A stretch of DNA of 64,000 bases, from NCBI RefSeq assembly GCF_001598055.1, contig NZ_CP014844.1, positions 2,720,967-2,784,966 of the forward strand, in the 5' to 3' direction. Positions 34,608-44,433 of this stretch are shown here, piece by piece (position 1 is the stretch's first letter; each line of letters starts with the position of its first letter). A program made the translations under genes and the position numbers. A model generated the notes under the pieces. It saw only the letters and a list, made by a program, of their open reading frames with translations. It was not told the origin of the DNA and made no database searches. The DNA is from Cupriavidus nantongensis. Its GTDB lineage: Bacteria > Pseudomonadota > Gammaproteobacteria > Burkholderiales > Burkholderiaceae.

Positions 34608-35369
34608 ATGGGCACGCTGCACTTCGAAGGCAAGGTGGTGGTGGTGACCGGCGCCACGGGCGGACTGGGCAAGGCGATTTGCCACGCCTTTGCGCAAGGC
34701 GGCGCGGCCGTGGTGGCGGGATATCACCGCTCTGGCGAGGCGGCACAGGCCCTGGTGCGCGCCCTGCCCGCCCACGCGGGCGCGCGGCACGCCGCGGTAG
34801 CCATGCCGGTGACGGACAGCGCCGCATTGCGACAGGCGGCGGCCACCGTCAAGCAGGCGTGTGGCCGGGTCGATGTCCTGGTCAATTGCGCGGGCACTAC
34901 CCGTTTCGTGCCACACGACGACCTTGACGCCCTTGACGACGCCCTGATCGACACGGTGCTGGCGACCAACGTGCGCGGCCCGATCGCCATGGTGCGGGCG
35001 TTCCGGCCATTGCTCGACGGGTCGGAAAGCGCCGTGGTGGTCAATATCTCGTCGGTGGCGGCGCGGACCGCGATGGGCAGCAATATCGCCTACTGCGCCT
35101 CCAAGGCCGCGCTGGACAACCTGACGGCGTCGCTGGCCCGGGCGCTGGCGCCGCGCATCCGTGTGGTATCGGTGTCGCCCGGACTGGTGGATACGGACTT
35201 CGTGCAGTCGATGGAGCCGGAGTGGCGCAATACGCAGGCCCGCCTCACGCCGCTTGGACGCCTTGCCAGTCCGGACGAAGTCGCCACCACCGTGCTGGCC
35301 GTAGCCGGTGCGATGCCATTCACCACCGGCGTGGCAATTCCCGTCGATGGCGGGCGTCCGCTGCATTAG
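34608..35369 (+). CDS. Short-chain dehydrogenase/reductase (SDR)
   Basis: A 253-residue classical SDR. Nucleotide loop VVVTGATGGLGKAI, NAG-like motif in LVNCAGTTRF, catalytic Ser in VVNISSVAAR and the Y-x-x-x-K pair in NIAYCASKAALDNL, then VSVSPGLVDTDF. The enzyme is complete. Its ATG lies 5 bp after the HisD-like stop, so the two are co-translated. It probably oxidises or reduces a hydroxyl or keto group of the same substrate. Confidence 0.92.
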   Translation: MGTLHFEGKVVVVTGATGGLGKAICHAFAQGGAAVVAGYHRSGEAAQALVRALPAHAGARHAAVAMPVTDSAALRQAAATVKQACGRVDVLVNCAGTTRFVPHDDLDALDDALIDTVLATNVRGPIAMVRAFRPLLDGSESAVVVNISSVAARTAMGSNIAYCASKAALDNLTASLARALAPRIRVVSVSPGLVDTDFVQSMEPEWRNTQARLTPLGRLASPDEVATTVLAVAGAMPFTTGVAIPVDGGRPLH

Positions 35370-35449
35370 GCGGCATCGGTCCTGCCCCAGTGCCGACGGT
35401 ACGGGGCAACGGAAGCAAGCATCAGAAGCACAAACATGGAGACAGAACA

Positions 35450-36442
35450 ATGAAATCGATCTATCGCACCGCACTGCAAACCGCGCTTCGCGCCGGCCTG
35501 CTGGTCACCGGCATGGCGCTGGCCATGACGGCTTCCGCGGAATCCTGGCCCAGCAAGCCGATCAAGTACGTGGTGCCGTTCTCGCCCGGCGGCGTGTCGG
35601 ATGCCACCGCGCGCATCATTGCCGAGGGACTGTCGCAACGGCTGGGACAGCCCGTGGTGATCGAGAACAAGCCAGGCGTATCCGGCATTCTCGGCACGCA
35701 GGCCGTGGCGCGCGCCGAGCCGGACGGTTACACGGTCATGGGCGGCACGATCACCACCCACGCCGTCAATCCGTTCTTCTACAAGAAACTGGGCTATGAC
35801 CCGATCAAGGACTTCGTGGCGGTGAACCTGGTGGGTACGGTCAGCAACGTGCTGGTGGTATCGAACGAGAGCCAATACCAGTCGCTGGACCAGATCATCG
35901 CCGCACTGAAGGCCAAACCCGGCGGCCTGACCTTCGGCACGGCAGGTCCGGGCAGCTCGCAACAGCTGTCGGGCCAGCTGTTCCAGAGCATCACCGGCAC
36001 GCAATTGCAGCAGATCTCTTACAAGGGCGGCGCCGCGGCGATGACCGACCTGATCGGCGGGCAGATCGACCTCGTCTTCGAGACGGTGGCGGCGGCCAAG
36101 CCGATGCTGGATGCCAAGCGGGTACGCGCGATCGGCGTGACCTCGACCCATGCACTGCCGAGCCTGCCCGGCGTAAAACCCCTCGCAGACCAGGGGCTGA
36201 AGGGCTTCGAGATGCAGTCGTGGCAGGGCATCTTCGCGCCGGCGGGAACGCCCAAGCCCATCGTGGACCGGCTGGCGAACGAGATCGCAGCGGTGGTGGC
36301 CACGCCGGCGGTACAGCAGCGGCTGCGTGGGCTGGGCGTGGAGCCGTCGGGCAAGACCTCCGCGGGGTTCACGGCGTTCCAGCGGGCGGAAGTGGCCAAG
36401 TGGGGCAAGATCATCCAGGCGGCGGGGGTGATGCCGGAGTAA
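35450..36442 (+). CDS. Bug/TctC-family periplasmic substrate-binding protein
   Basis: A 330-residue exported binding protein of the tripartite tricarboxylate transporter family, hugely expanded in Burkholderiaceae. Signal peptide ending around MALAMTASAES, then the family opening WPSKPIKYVVPFSPGGVSDATARII. GGAGAC lies about seven bases before the ATG. No TctA or TctB membrane subunits are adjacent, as is usual for orphan Bug proteins. It probably binds the carboxylated substrate of the pathway encoded upstream; the ligand is unknown. Confidence 0.92.
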   Translation: MKSIYRTALQTALRAGLLVTGMALAMTASAESWPSKPIKYVVPFSPGGVSDATARIIAEGLSQRLGQPVVIENKPGVSGILGTQAVARAEPDGYTVMGGTITTHAVNPFFYKKLGYDPIKDFVAVNLVGTVSNVLVVSNESQYQSLDQIIAALKAKPGGLTFGTAGPGSSQQLSGQLFQSITGTQLQQISYKGGAAAMTDLIGGQIDLVFETVAAAKPMLDAKRVRAIGVTSTHALPSLPGVKPLADQGLKGFEMQSWQGIFAPAGTPKPIVDRLANEIAAVVATPAVQQRLRGLGVEPSGKTSAGFTAFQRAEVAKWGKIIQAAGVMPE

Positions 36443-36627
36443 GGCGGCGCGGGGCGTCTAGGGAGCGGGCCGGTAGCCATGGTCCCCCTCCCTCGACGCC
36501 TCGCCTGAGTCGCTTGCATAGTGGAGGTCTTCGTTGTGGAAAGTACGGACTTCCCGCCGCATGCCCGCTCGCATCGGCGCCCATCCGGCTTCACCGCCGG
36601 AAGATGCCCGATGCGAGCGGACACCCG

Positions 36628-37212
36628 TCAGATCGCGCCAGCCGGCGCGACGGGAGGAAAGTCCTTCTCGGGATCGAACACGTTGTTGAGGAAGTTCGTC
36701 AGGGAGTACATCGCTACCAGCGCGATGATCTCCATCACGTTCGCATCGGTGTAGCCAGCATCGCGGACGGCGCGCAGGTCGTCATCGCTGACATTGCCTC
36801 GCGCCTCGACGACCTTGCGCGCAAACTGGATCGCGGCATCGCGCCTGGGGTCGCTGGCATGGCCTTTCCGGGCGAGAATGATGTCATCGGCAGGCAGCCT
36901 GGCCATATGCTGCGCCGTGAAGCTGTGAACGGTCAGGCAGTAGTTGCAGCCATTCACCTCGGAGACCGCGAGGCCGATGCTGTCGCGCGTTTTCACGTCG
37001 AGCGCCTTGCTCAAGGCGCCCAGCAAGGCAGCCCATGCGTTGAAGGCGATCGGGCTCTGTGCAAAGGTCGCCATCATGTTCGGGGTGAACCCGATATTCT
37101 TGGTGAACGCATCGAGCGTCGGTTTCGATTCGGCGGGGACTTGGTCCGGCTTCAAGGCAGCAGTTCTTGGCATTGCGATCTCCGTCAGGGTCTTGGTCTG
37201 GTCCATGCTCAT
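36628..37212 (-). CDS. Carboxymuconolactone decarboxylase/AhpD-like peroxidase-family protein
   Basis: A 194-residue alpha-helical AhpD-fold protein with the redox motif C-x-x-C-x-x-x-H in SEVNGCNYCLTVHSF near residue 90. Such proteins reduce hydroperoxides or act as disulfide reductants; others are decarboxylases, but the CxxC pair points to redox. The start at 37212 overlaps the stop of the nitroreductase gene, showing an operon; a start at MPRTA twelve codons later is possible. Members coupled to nitroreductases are common in xenobiotic and oxidative-stress operons. Confidence 0.88.
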   Translation of the reverse strand: MSMDQTKTLTEIAMPRTAALKPDQVPAESKPTLDAFTKNIGFTPNMMATFAQSPIAFNAWAALLGALSKALDVKTRDSIGLAVSEVNGCNYCLTVHSFTAQHMARLPADDIILARKGHASDPRRDAAIQFARKVVEARGNVSDDDLRAVRDAGYTDANVMEIIALVAMYSLTNFLNNVFDPEKDFPPVAPAGAI

Positions 37213-37844
37213 ACGAAATCCAGCACATCGGCCACGGGACGGCGCGGCTTCTGTGCCCAGTTACCCGGACGCTCTGCCCCGATGGACAACAGCATGACCG
37301 GTACTTCGTTCTCCCCCAGCCCGAACTCGCGGTGAACCGCATCGGCATCGAAGCCGATCATCGGCGTCGAACCCAGTCCCATCGAGCGGGCCGCATAGAT
37401 CATTGCCGCCGCGCCGAAGGTGCCGGTACGCACAGCCTCGTCGCGCTGGCGCTGCGGGTAGTCCATGTACAGGTCGCGTGCGGGGTTTTCCCATTCCGGC
37501 ACCATGGCGGCGGGCATGACTCCCGCTTCCACCAATGGCGCCAGGCGCTCGGGTATGACGCTCGAATCGGCCAGCTGGCCGCAGACGATGAAGGTAACGG
37601 CGGCATCGGTGACGGCGGGCTGGCTCCAGGCGATCGGGCTGAGCCGAGCCTTGGCTTCACGCGTGCGCACGGCGATGAAGCGCCAGTTCTGCATGTGAAA
37701 GGATGTCGGTGCGGTGGTGCCGATTCGCACCAGTTCCCGAATCTGGTCGTCGCTCAGAATGGCGGCGCGGTCGTAATACTTGGTGGCGGTACGGCTCAGA
37801 ATGCAGTCGATGACGGCGTTGGTCATGGTGGTCCCCTTGGTCAT
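37209..37844 (-). CDS. Nitroreductase-family FMN oxidoreductase
   Basis: A 211-residue flavoprotein of the NfsB/NADH oxidase fold. FMN-binding and dimer motifs: ILSRTATKYYDR, APTSFHMQNWRFIAVR, GAAAMIYAARSMGLGSTPMIGFD and LLSIGAERPG. Two starts are plausible, ATG 37844 (AGGA six bases upstream) and ATG 37826 (GGGG six bases upstream). It overlaps the AhpD-like gene by four bases and is transcribed first. Substrate unknown. Confidence 0.88.
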   Translation of the reverse strand: MTKGTTMTNAVIDCILSRTATKYYDRAAILSDDQIRELVRIGTTAPTSFHMQNWRFIAVRTREAKARLSPIAWSQPAVTDAAVTFIVCGQLADSSVIPERLAPLVEAGVMPAAMVPEWENPARDLYMDYPQRQRDEAVRTGTFGAAAMIYAARSMGLGSTPMIGFDADAVHREFGLGENEVPVMLLSIGAERPGNWAQKPRRPVADVLDFV

Positions 37845-38000
37845 GATCAATCCTGTGGGTGTGCGACGAGTTGGAACTCAGGCGCGGCTGAGGTGAGGCA
37901 CTGGGTGAGGCGGCTTGCTGCAGGCGGTCCGGATCGCCTGCGGATTCTGTACTGCGCATGACGCGAATTGAAGAACCAAGACTTCCGCTTCCTGTGTGTA

Positions 38001-38038
38001 CCAAGAACCAGGAGCCAGGAACCAGGAACGAGGAACCA
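38001..38038. repeat. Degenerate AACCAGG heptamer repeat
   Basis: About five consecutive heptamers close to AACCAGG in the gap between the nitroreductase and ccmI. Further partial copies (AACCAAG) lie just upstream. Confidence 0.6.
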
Positions 38039-38083
38039 CCGGGCCTGAATCGAGGCCTGAACTGGCAGCGATGGAAGTCCTGT

Positions 38084-38584
38084 TCACAGCGGTGCCTTTT
38101 CCACGGCTTTCGGTTCGGTGGATGCGCGGCCGGATGCGGGATGGACGACAATTTCGGCGCGGCCCGTGAGCGGCTCTGGCAAGGCGACGTGCCGCGCTGC
38201 CTCGCCGGCAGGTTGGCGCGCCATTGCGCGCGGCGTCGGCGAGCCCCAATGCATGTACAGCAGCAGCGCCAGCAGCGGCACTGACAGCGCCATGAGCAGA
38301 GGAACGGCGCGCCCCAGGGGCGCTTCCATGACAGGGCGGGGATCCTGCGTATCGTCCAGCAGGTCGCGGGCCGCCTCGACGCGCCCGGCCTCGAAGCGCG
38401 CCGCATCCAGTGTGCCGCGCCCGTGCTGCATCCGCAGTTCGCGTACACGTTCGCGGTACAGGCTCACATTGACACTGAGGCGATGGGTATCGCGCTGTTT
38501 GCGGGCGGTGCCCAGCAGGGGCACGAGGACGAAGGCCAGGGCTGCCACGCACAGCAGCCCGGCGCAGAGCCAGAAGGTAATCAT
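38084..38584 (-). CDS. ccmI: CcmI (CycH) cytochrome c maturation protein, short form
   Basis: A 166-residue membrane protein: N-terminal transmembrane helix (MITFWLCAGLLCVAALAFVLVPLLG), a short coiled region (RLSVNVSLYRERVRELRMQ) matching CcmI's membrane domain, and a second helix (VPLLMALSVPLLALLLYM). CcmI with CcmF and CcmH forms the heme-ligation complex and presents apocytochrome c. The TPR-rich periplasmic domain of full-length CcmI is missing; the gene ends with about 50 periplasmic residues. ATGA overlap with ccmH. Last gene of the ccm operon. Confidence 0.8.
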   Translation of the reverse strand: MITFWLCAGLLCVAALAFVLVPLLGTARKQRDTHRLSVNVSLYRERVRELRMQHGRGTLDAARFEAGRVEAARDLLDDTQDPRPVMEAPLGRAVPLLMALSVPLLALLLYMHWGSPTPRAMARQPAGEAARHVALPEPLTGRAEIVVHPASGRASTEPKAVEKAPL

Positions 38585-39069
38585 GATGCATCCTCGGCAG
38601 ATGGGCCTGCGTCCCGCAGCAAGCGGGCCAGGCGATGCCGCTCGACATCGGACAATGCGCTCGCGGTACGGGAAGGGGTGCGGCGCCGCCCCGCGACGAT
38701 GACGACCACGGCCACGCCGGCGGCCAGCAGCAATGCGGCCGGGCCGAACCACAACAGCGCCGTGCGCGTCGACAGCGGCGGGTCGTACAGTACGAATTCG
38801 CCATAGCGCGCGACCATGAAGTCGACAATGTGCTGGTCGCTGTGCCCTTCCGTCAGCATGCGCCGGATCTCGCCACGCAGGTCAGCGGCGATGGGGGAAT
38901 TCGACTCCGCGATATTCTGGTTCTGGCACTTCGGGCAGCGCAGTACCGCGGCGAGGTGCTGATAGCGTTGCCGCAGCGGGTCGTCGGCGAATTCCCGAGG
39001 GTCGATGGCGGCCTGACTGGCGCCGAGGATTGCAAGACTTAGAACGACCGACACCGTCCATCGCCTCAT
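38581..39069 (-). CDS. ccmH: CcmH apocytochrome thiol oxidoreductase
   Basis: A 162-residue protein with signal sequence, the hallmark motif LRCPKCQNQNIAESNSPIA near residue 45 (redox CxxC that keeps the heme-binding cysteines of apocytochrome c reduced) and a C-terminal transmembrane helix (ALLWFGPAALLLAAGVAVVV). Length and motif are normal. Overlaps ccmG upstream and ccmI downstream by four bases each. Confidence 0.93.
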   Translation of the reverse strand: MRRWTVSVVLSLAILGASQAAIDPREFADDPLRQRYQHLAAVLRCPKCQNQNIAESNSPIAADLRGEIRRMLTEGHSDQHIVDFMVARYGEFVLYDPPLSTRTALLWFGPAALLLAAGVAVVVIVAGRRRTPSRTASALSDVERHRLARLLRDAGPSAEDAS

Positions 39070-39605
39070 GACGACGCCTCTCCTAGCAGCTTGCGGTACA
39101 GGGGCGCCAGCCTTTCGCGCCAGACACGCTCATCGAGGATGCCAACGTACCGGTCCCGGATGATGCCCCGGGCGTCGATGACGAAGGTTTCCGGGGCGCC
39201 ATACACGCCGAGGTCCAGGCCCAGCGTACCGGCCGCATCTTCGATGGTCAGCCGATACGGATTGTGCAAGGTGCGTAGCCAGTGCCGCGCCGCGTCGCGG
39301 TCGTCCTTGTAGTTGACCCCGTAGATGACCACGCCCTGCCCTGCCAGCGTGGTCAGCACCGGGTGCTCCTGGCGGCAGGATGGACACCATGTCGCCCACA
39401 CGTTGACCAGTGCTGGCCGCCCTTGCAAGTCGGTGCGTGTCAGCACGTGCGATGGCTGGTCCAGCGCCGGGAGTGCGAAGGCGGGAAAAGGCTTGCCGAT
39501 CAGCGCGGACGGCAGCCGCGTTGGATCGAGGAACAGCCCGCGGTACAGCAGTACCGCGATGAACAGGAACAAGGCCAGCGGCAGCAGCAACAGCAGTCGC
39601 TTCAC
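39066..39605 (-). CDS. ccmG: CcmG/DsbE thioredoxin-like protein
   Basis: A 179-residue membrane-anchored thioredoxin-fold protein. N-terminal helix (LLLLLPLALFLFIAVLLYRG), active site WATWCPSCRQEHP, and the GVNYKDDRDAARHWL and VYGAPETFVIDARGII segments typical of CcmG. It passes reductant to CcmH or apocytochrome. The start is GTG at 39605, overlapping the ccmF stop (GTGA); the open frame upstream is antisense-like sequence within ccmF. Confidence 0.93.
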   Translation of the reverse strand: MKRLLLLLPLALFLFIAVLLYRGLFLDPTRLPSALIGKPFPAFALPALDQPSHVLTRTDLQGRPALVNVWATWCPSCRQEHPVLTTLAGQGVVIYGVNYKDDRDAARHWLRTLHNPYRLTIEDAAGTLGLDLGVYGAPETFVIDARGIIRDRYVGILDERVWRERLAPLYRKLLGEASS

Positions 39606-41575
39606 GGCCGTGCTCCGGCGATGCCGATGGCCACGGCGGCCGGCTGGAGGCGCCGCGCGCGGTAGCGCCGGTCGGTCGCCGCCAGCAGACCGCCCAGGGC
39701 CATCATCAGCGCGCCCAGCCAGATCCAGCGCACGAACGGCTTGACCTGCACGCGGACCGCCCATGCGCCGCCGGCCAGCGGCTCTCCCAGTGCCACGAAC
39801 AGGTCGCGCGTGAACCCGCCCTGGATGCCGGCCTCTGTCATGGTGGCCTGCTGGACCGGATAGAAGCGCTTCTCCGGGTGCAGCGAGGCGACCTCGCGGC
39901 CGGCGCGGGTGACCCGTACACTGGCGCGATCGCTGGCGTAGTTGGGTCCCAGAAGTCGGGCCGTCCCCTCGAACACGAATCGATAGCCGCCCAGTTCGAC
40001 GGCTGTGCCGGGCGCCATGCGCAGCTCCCGCTCGAGACTGCCAGCGCTGGTCAGCACGATGCCGAGGGCGGACACGGCGAAGCCGAGATGGCCGAGTTGC
40101 ATGCCCCAATAGCTGCGGCCCAAGCCCGGCAGCCCCTTGATGCGTCCGGTGTGGCGCGTCTTGTCGGCAATGTCGCGCAGGCCCGCCGACAGCATCCACA
40201 CGGCCAGCACGGAACCCGTTGCCGCCGCCCACGGTGACGCCGCGTGCAGGGTGGCCGAGGCGAGTCCGGCAAGCAGGCTTGCCGCCAGCGCCGGGGCCAG
40301 CATGCGCGCCAGCCAGCGCACCGGCGTGCCTTTCCAGCGCGCCAGCATGCCGACCGCGGTCGTAGCCATCAGCAGCGCCATCAGCGGCACGAACATGGCA
40401 TTGAAGTACGGCGGGCCGACCGACAGCTTGGCGCCGGTCAACGCGTCGAGGATCAAGGGGTAAAGCGTGCCCAGCAGGATCATGGCCGCCGCGACCGACA
40501 GCAACACGTTGTTCACCAGCAGCAGCGTTTCACGCGACCAGACTCCGAAGGCGGCCCGGCTCCTGACGGTGGGCGCCCGCAACGCGAACAGCGCGAGCGA
40601 GCCGCCGACTATCGTGAGCAGGAATGCCAGCGCCACCACGCCACGCGCCGGATCGGTGGCGAAGGCGTGCACCGAGGTCAGCACGCCGGAGCGGACCAGG
40701 AAGGTGCCCAGCAGGCTGAGCGAGAACGCGGCGATGGCAAGCAGGACGGTCCAGCTCTTGAATACCCCGCGCTTCTCGGTTGCCGCCAGCGAGTGGATCA
40801 ACGCGGCCCCCACCAGCCACGGCATGAGCGATGCGTTCTCGACTGGGTCCCAGAACCACCAGCTCCCCCAACCCAGTTCGGAATAGGCCCACCATGACCC
40901 GAGGGCGATGCCCAGCCCAAGAAGGGCCCAGGCGGCGGTTGTCCAGGGTCGCGACCAGCGCGCCCAGGCAGCGTCGAGCCTGCCGTCCATCAGTGCCGCG
41001 ATGGCGAAGGCGAAGGCCACCGAGAAACCGACGTAGCCCATGTACAGCATGGGCGGATGGACGATCAGCCCGATGTCCTGCAACAGCGGATTGAGGTCGC
41101 GGCCGTCGATGGGGACATTGGGCAGCAAGCGGGCGAACGGATTCGAGGTGGCGACCAGCAATAGCAGGAAACCCGTGCTGAGCATGCCCATGACGGCGAG
41201 GACCCGCGCCAGCATCGCCTCCGGCAACTGCCGGGCGCCAAGCGAGACGGCAGTTGTCCAGCCCGACAATATCAGCGCCCACAGCAGCAGCGAGCCTTCA
41301 TGCGCGGCCCAGACCGCGCTGAACTTGTAGTACCAGGGCAGCATGCTGTTGGAGTTCTCCGCCACATACCTGACCGAGAAGTCGTCGGTCAGGAAACCAT
41401 GGGCCAGGCAGGTGAATGCGAACGCCAGGAACGTGAGTTGTCCCCACGCAGCCGGCCTCGCCAGCCCCATCCACAGCCGGTCTCCGCGCCGGGCGCCGGC
41501 AAGCGGGATGCTGGCTTGCACCAGGGCCAGGCATAGCGCCAGGATGAGGGCCAGCAGTCCGAGTTCGGGAATCAT
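39602..41575 (-). CDS. ccmF: CcmF heme lyase subunit
   Basis: A 657-residue polytopic inner-membrane protein of the heme-handling family, about 15 helices. The WWD-type periplasmic motif is present in [20 protein letters not shown], along with [18 protein letters not shown] and [16 protein letters not shown]. It ligates heme delivered by CcmE to apocytochrome c. ATGA overlap with ccmE; length normal. Confidence 0.95.
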   Translation of the reverse strand: MIPELGLLALILALCLALVQASIPLAGARRGDRLWMGLARPAAWGQLTFLAFAFTCLAHGFLTDDFSVRYVAENSNSMLPWYYKFSAVWAAHEGSLLLWALILSGWTTAVSLGARQLPEAMLARVLAVMGMLSTGFLLLLVATSNPFARLLPNVPIDGRDLNPLLQDIGLIVHPPMLYMGYVGFSVAFAFAIAALMDGRLDAAWARWSRPWTTAAWALLGLGIALGSWWAYSELGWGSWWFWDPVENASLMPWLVGAALIHSLAATEKRGVFKSWTVLLAIAAFSLSLLGTFLVRSGVLTSVHAFATDPARGVVALAFLLTIVGGSLALFALRAPTVRSRAAFGVWSRETLLLVNNVLLSVAAAMILLGTLYPLILDALTGAKLSVGPPYFNAMFVPLMALLMATTAVGMLARWKGTPVRWLARMLAPALAASLLAGLASATLHAASPWAAATGSVLAVWMLSAGLRDIADKTRHTGRIKGLPGLGRSYWGMQLGHLGFAVSALGIVLTSAGSLERELRMAPGTAVELGGYRFVFEGTARLLGPNYASDRASVRVTRAGREVASLHPEKRFYPVQQATMTEAGIQGGFTRDLFVALGEPLAGGAWAVRVQVKPFVRWIWLGALMMALGGLLAATDRRYRARRLQPAAVAIGIAGARP

Positions 41576-42039
41576 CGATATGGCTCCTGGCTGGTATCGC
41601 GCAGGAGGCCGCGCCCATTCGCCTGCCGTAGCGCATGCATGGCTTCCGGCGGCATGTAGTTCTCATCGTGCTTGGCCAAAACCTCGTCGGCGTGCAGCGT
41701 GCCGACCGCATCGAGCCTGCCCAACGCGACAATGCCCTGCCCCTCGCGAAACAGGTCGGGCAGGATGCCGCGGTAGCGTACGGCGATGCTGCGCGCCCCG
41801 TCGGTGACGCTGAATCGCACCGCCAGCGAGTCTGGCGTACGTTCCAGCGATCCGATCTCCACCAGGCCGCCGGCGCGGATGCGCGTACCCGCAGGCGCCT
41901 TGCCAGCGGCGATCTGGCTCGGGGTGAAGAACAGGCTGATGTTCTCTTGCAGCGCGGTCAGGGCCAACGCCGCGGCGGTGCCGCAGCCGAATACCAGGGC
42001 CAGTATCCAGTACACGCGCTTCTTGCGGGCGGGCGTCAT
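41572..42039 (-). CDS. ccmE: CcmE heme chaperone
   Basis: A 155-residue membrane-anchored periplasmic heme chaperone. One N-terminal helix ([21 protein letters not shown]), an OB-fold domain ([35 protein letters not shown]) and the covalent heme site in [13 protein letters not shown]. The start is ATG 42039, overlapping the ccmD stop. It takes heme from CcmABCD and delivers it to CcmF. Confidence 0.94.
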   Translation of the reverse strand: MTPARKKRVYWILALVFGCGTAAALALTALQENISLFFTPSQIAAGKAPAGTRIRAGGLVEIGSLERTPDSLAVRFSVTDGARSIAVRYRGILPDLFREGQGIVALGRLDAVGTLHADEVLAKHDENYMPPEAMHALRQANGRGLLRDTSQEPYR

Positions 42040-42215
42040 GGCTGCCCCTTCCTGCGCCGTCGGCGCGCCTGCTCGTTCAGGTAGCGTCGGCGCGCCGCCA
42101 GGGGCAACACCGCGTTCAGGGCCATCAGCAGCAGGCCGACGCCATACGCGGTCCAGACGTAGGCACCATGGTGGCCCATGGCGACGAAATCGGCGAACGA
42201 GGCAAAGGCAGTCAT
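42036..42215 (-). CDS. ccmD: CcmD
   Basis: A 59-residue single-span protein ([20 protein letters not shown], then [21 protein letters not shown]) with a strongly basic C-terminus, as in other CcmD proteins, which help release holo-CcmE from CcmABC. ATGA overlaps on both sides confirm the start. Confidence 0.88.
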   Translation of the reverse strand: MTAFASFADFVAMGHHGAYVWTAYGVGLLLMALNAVLPLAARRRYLNEQARRRRRKGQP

Positions 42216-42967
42216 GTCCGGTCCTCGAGCAGCCGGTCGATCTCGACGTCGACCCAGCGGCTGCCGGCTTCGCGCCGCAGCACCTCCAGGCGCATGCGCG
42301 CGAACAGCACCGCCCCGAAGAAGCAGTAGAAACCCAGTACGGCCAATAGCAGCGGCAGCCACATCTGTGCCGGCATGGCGGGCTTGTGCGCCAGCGAGAA
42401 GGTGGCCGGCTGGTGCAGGGTGTTCCACCATTCGACCGAATACTTGATGATCGGGATGTTGACGACACCCACCACCGCCAGCACCGCACAAGCACGGGCC
42501 GCGCTATCGCGATTGGCTACCGCCTGGCCCAGCGCGATCACGCCCATATACAGGAACAGCAGAACCAGCATGGAGGTCAGGCGCGCGTCCCACACCCAAT
42601 ACGTGCCCCAGGTAGGCTTGCCCCAGATGGCGCCGGAGGTCAGCGCGATGACGGTGATCCAGGCGCCGATGGGCGCGGCCTGCCGCAGCGCCACGTCGGC
42701 CAGCTTCACACGCCAGACCAGGCCGAGGAAACCCGCCGCCGCCAGCAGGATGTAGATGGACTGGGCCAGCAGCGCCGCGGGCACGTGCAGATAGATGATG
42801 CGGAAACTGTTGCCCTGCTGGTAGTCCGGCGACGCGAATACCAGGCCCCATGCCAGGCCAACGGCCAGCAGTAGCGCGCTGGCGCCGGATAGCCAGGGCA
42901 GGCATTTGCCGCTCATCTCGTAGAACCACTTGGGCGAGCTCCATTTGTGCAACCAGGTCCAGTTCAT
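42212..42967 (-). CDS. ccmC: CcmC heme-handling protein
   Basis: A 251-residue membrane protein with six helices and the tryptophan-rich [19 protein letters not shown] motif that binds heme for transfer to CcmE. I prefer ATG 42967 (MNWTWLHKW); an upstream ATG at 42991 falls inside a triple 11-bp repeat. No strong Shine-Dalgarno is seen. A 108-bp gap separates it from ccmB, the only gap inside the operon. Confidence 0.92.
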   Translation of the reverse strand: MNWTWLHKWSSPKWFYEMSGKCLPWLSGASALLLAVGLAWGLVFASPDYQQGNSFRIIYLHVPAALLAQSIYILLAAAGFLGLVWRVKLADVALRQAAPIGAWITVIALTSGAIWGKPTWGTYWVWDARLTSMLVLLFLYMGVIALGQAVANRDSAARACAVLAVVGVVNIPIIKYSVEWWNTLHQPATFSLAHKPAMPAQMWLPLLLAVLGFYCFFGAVLFARMRLEVLRREAGSRWVDVEIDRLLEDRT

Positions 42968-42980
42968 TCGAGTCGTTCGT

Positions 42981-43013
42981 CGGGATGTCATGGGGATGTC
43001 ATCGGGATGTCGT
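42981..43013. repeat. Three tandem 11-bp repeats between ccmB and ccmC
   Basis: CGGGATGTCAT, GGGGATGTCAT and CGGGATGTCGT in direct succession, ending 14 bp before the ccmC start. Confidence 0.7.
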
Positions 43014-43075
43014 GATCGCAACGCCGCAGGCGGCGTGTCGTTCGGCCTGTCGTTTGGCTCGTGCCGTTCCGCCCG

Positions 43076-43747
43076 TCATTCGGCGACGCTGATGGACAAC
43101 CCCGCGGCGACGGCAAGCGGCGACAGCGTGATGGCCAGTACGGCCAGGCAGGCCAGCCACCACAGGTGTCCCGCCACGGACAAGTCCTGCAAGGCGGACT
43201 GCAGCGCCCCGCTGCCCAGGATCAGCACCGGGATGTAAAGCGGCAGGATCAGCAAGGCCAGCAATAGCCCGCCGCGCCGCAACCCGACGGTGAGGGCCGC
43301 CCCTACCGCGCCGAGCAGGCTCAACACCGGCGTGCCCAGCAACAGCGACAGCACCAGCACCGGCAGGCATTGGACTGGCAGGCCGAGCATCAGGGCCAGC
43401 AGCGGGGCCAGTACTACCAGCGCAAGGCCGCTGCAAAGCCAGTGCGCCGATACCTTGGCCAGTGCCAGCACCGCCAACGGATGGGAGGAAAGCACCCACT
43501 GCTCCAGCGAGCCGTCCTCGAAATCGGCCCGGAACAGGCTGTCCAGCGAGAGCAGCACGGCCAGCAGCGCCGCCACCCACAGCAACCCCGGCGCGGCCTG
43601 TTGCAGGAACCGGGATTGCGGCCCGAGCGCCAGTGGAAACAGGCTGACGACAACGGAGAAAAACGCCAGGGGGTTGGCCAGTTCGGCGGGGCGGCGGCAT
43701 AGCAGGCGAAGCTCGCTTTGGAATACGGAGATGAAGACGGTGTTCAC
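43076..43747 (-). CDS. ccmB: CcmB
   Basis: A 223-residue polytopic inner-membrane protein, the membrane subunit of the CcmAB ABC transporter that energises release of heme-loaded CcmE. Typical stretches: [60 protein letters not shown] and [11 protein letters not shown]. The start is GTG 43747 overlapping the ccmA stop (GTGA). Confidence 0.93.
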   Translation of the reverse strand: MNTVFISVFQSELRLLCRRPAELANPLAFFSVVVSLFPLALGPQSRFLQQAAPGLLWVAALLAVLLSLDSLFRADFEDGSLEQWVLSSHPLAVLALAKVSAHWLCSGLALVVLAPLLALMLGLPVQCLPVLVLSLLLGTPVLSLLGAVGAALTVGLRRGGLLLALLILPLYIPVLILGSGALQSALQDLSVAGHLWWLACLAVLAITLSPLAVAAGLSISVAE

Positions 43748-44421
43748 GCGACGTACTGCCCCAGGTCGAGATCGGTATAGGCTTGCGCCCGTCTGGTCAG
43801 GTCGTGGTGCGTGGTCAGCACCACCGTGCCGCCGCGCGCGCAATGCGCAGCCAGGTGGACTTCCAGTTGCGCTGCCCCCGCCCTGTCGAGCGCCGTGAAA
43901 GGTTCGTCCAGCAGCCACAGCGGCGGCGTACCGGGCAGGTACAGCCGCGCCAATGCAATGCGGCGCTGCTGTCCAGCCGATAGCGCATGACACGGCGTGT
44001 CCTCGAAGCCGCGCAAGCCCACCGCCGCCACTGCCGGCCCGATCGCAGCGCAGGCGCCGGGCGTGTGCAGCGCGCCCAGCCACGCCAGGTTCTCCTCGAC
44101 GGTCAGCAGGGCCTTGACGCCGGCAGCATGGCCGATCCATAGCAGCCGGGAAGCCAGGGCGCCGCGCTGCTGTACCAGCGCCCGGCCGAACAGGTCGACA
44201 TGTCCGGCGGCCGGTTGGGCCAGGCCGCACAGCAGCCGCAGCAGGCTGCTTTTGCCACTGCCGTTGGGTCCGCGGATCTGCAGCATGTCGCCGGCCTGCA
44301 GCCGGAAGCTCACGCCCATGAACAGCCGGCGCTCGCCCCGTTCACAGCAAAGTCCCACCGCATCGAGCACCGGACGAGCGGCTGCGCGCCGGGCACCCGG
44401 CGAACCAGCAGGTTCGTGCAT
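43744..44421 (-). CDS. ccmA: CcmA heme exporter ATPase
   Basis: A 225-residue ABC ATPase. Walker A in [16 protein letters not shown], signature region [16 protein letters not shown], Walker B in [12 protein letters not shown] and the H-loop in VVLTTHHDL. First gene of the ccm operon, 12 bp after the msrA stop on the same strand, so the msr and ccm genes may be one transcript. Confidence 0.95.
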   Translation of the reverse strand: MHEPAGSPGARRAAARPVLDAVGLCCERGERRLFMGVSFRLQAGDMLQIRGPNGSGKSSLLRLLCGLAQPAAGHVDLFGRALVQQRGALASRLLWIGHAAGVKALLTVEENLAWLGALHTPGACAAIGPAVAAVGLRGFEDTPCHALSAGQQRRIALARLYLPGTPPLWLLDEPFTALDRAGAAQLEVHLAAHCARGGTVVLTTHHDLTRRAQAYTDLDLGQYVA

Positions 44422-44433
44422 GGCCTACCGCTT

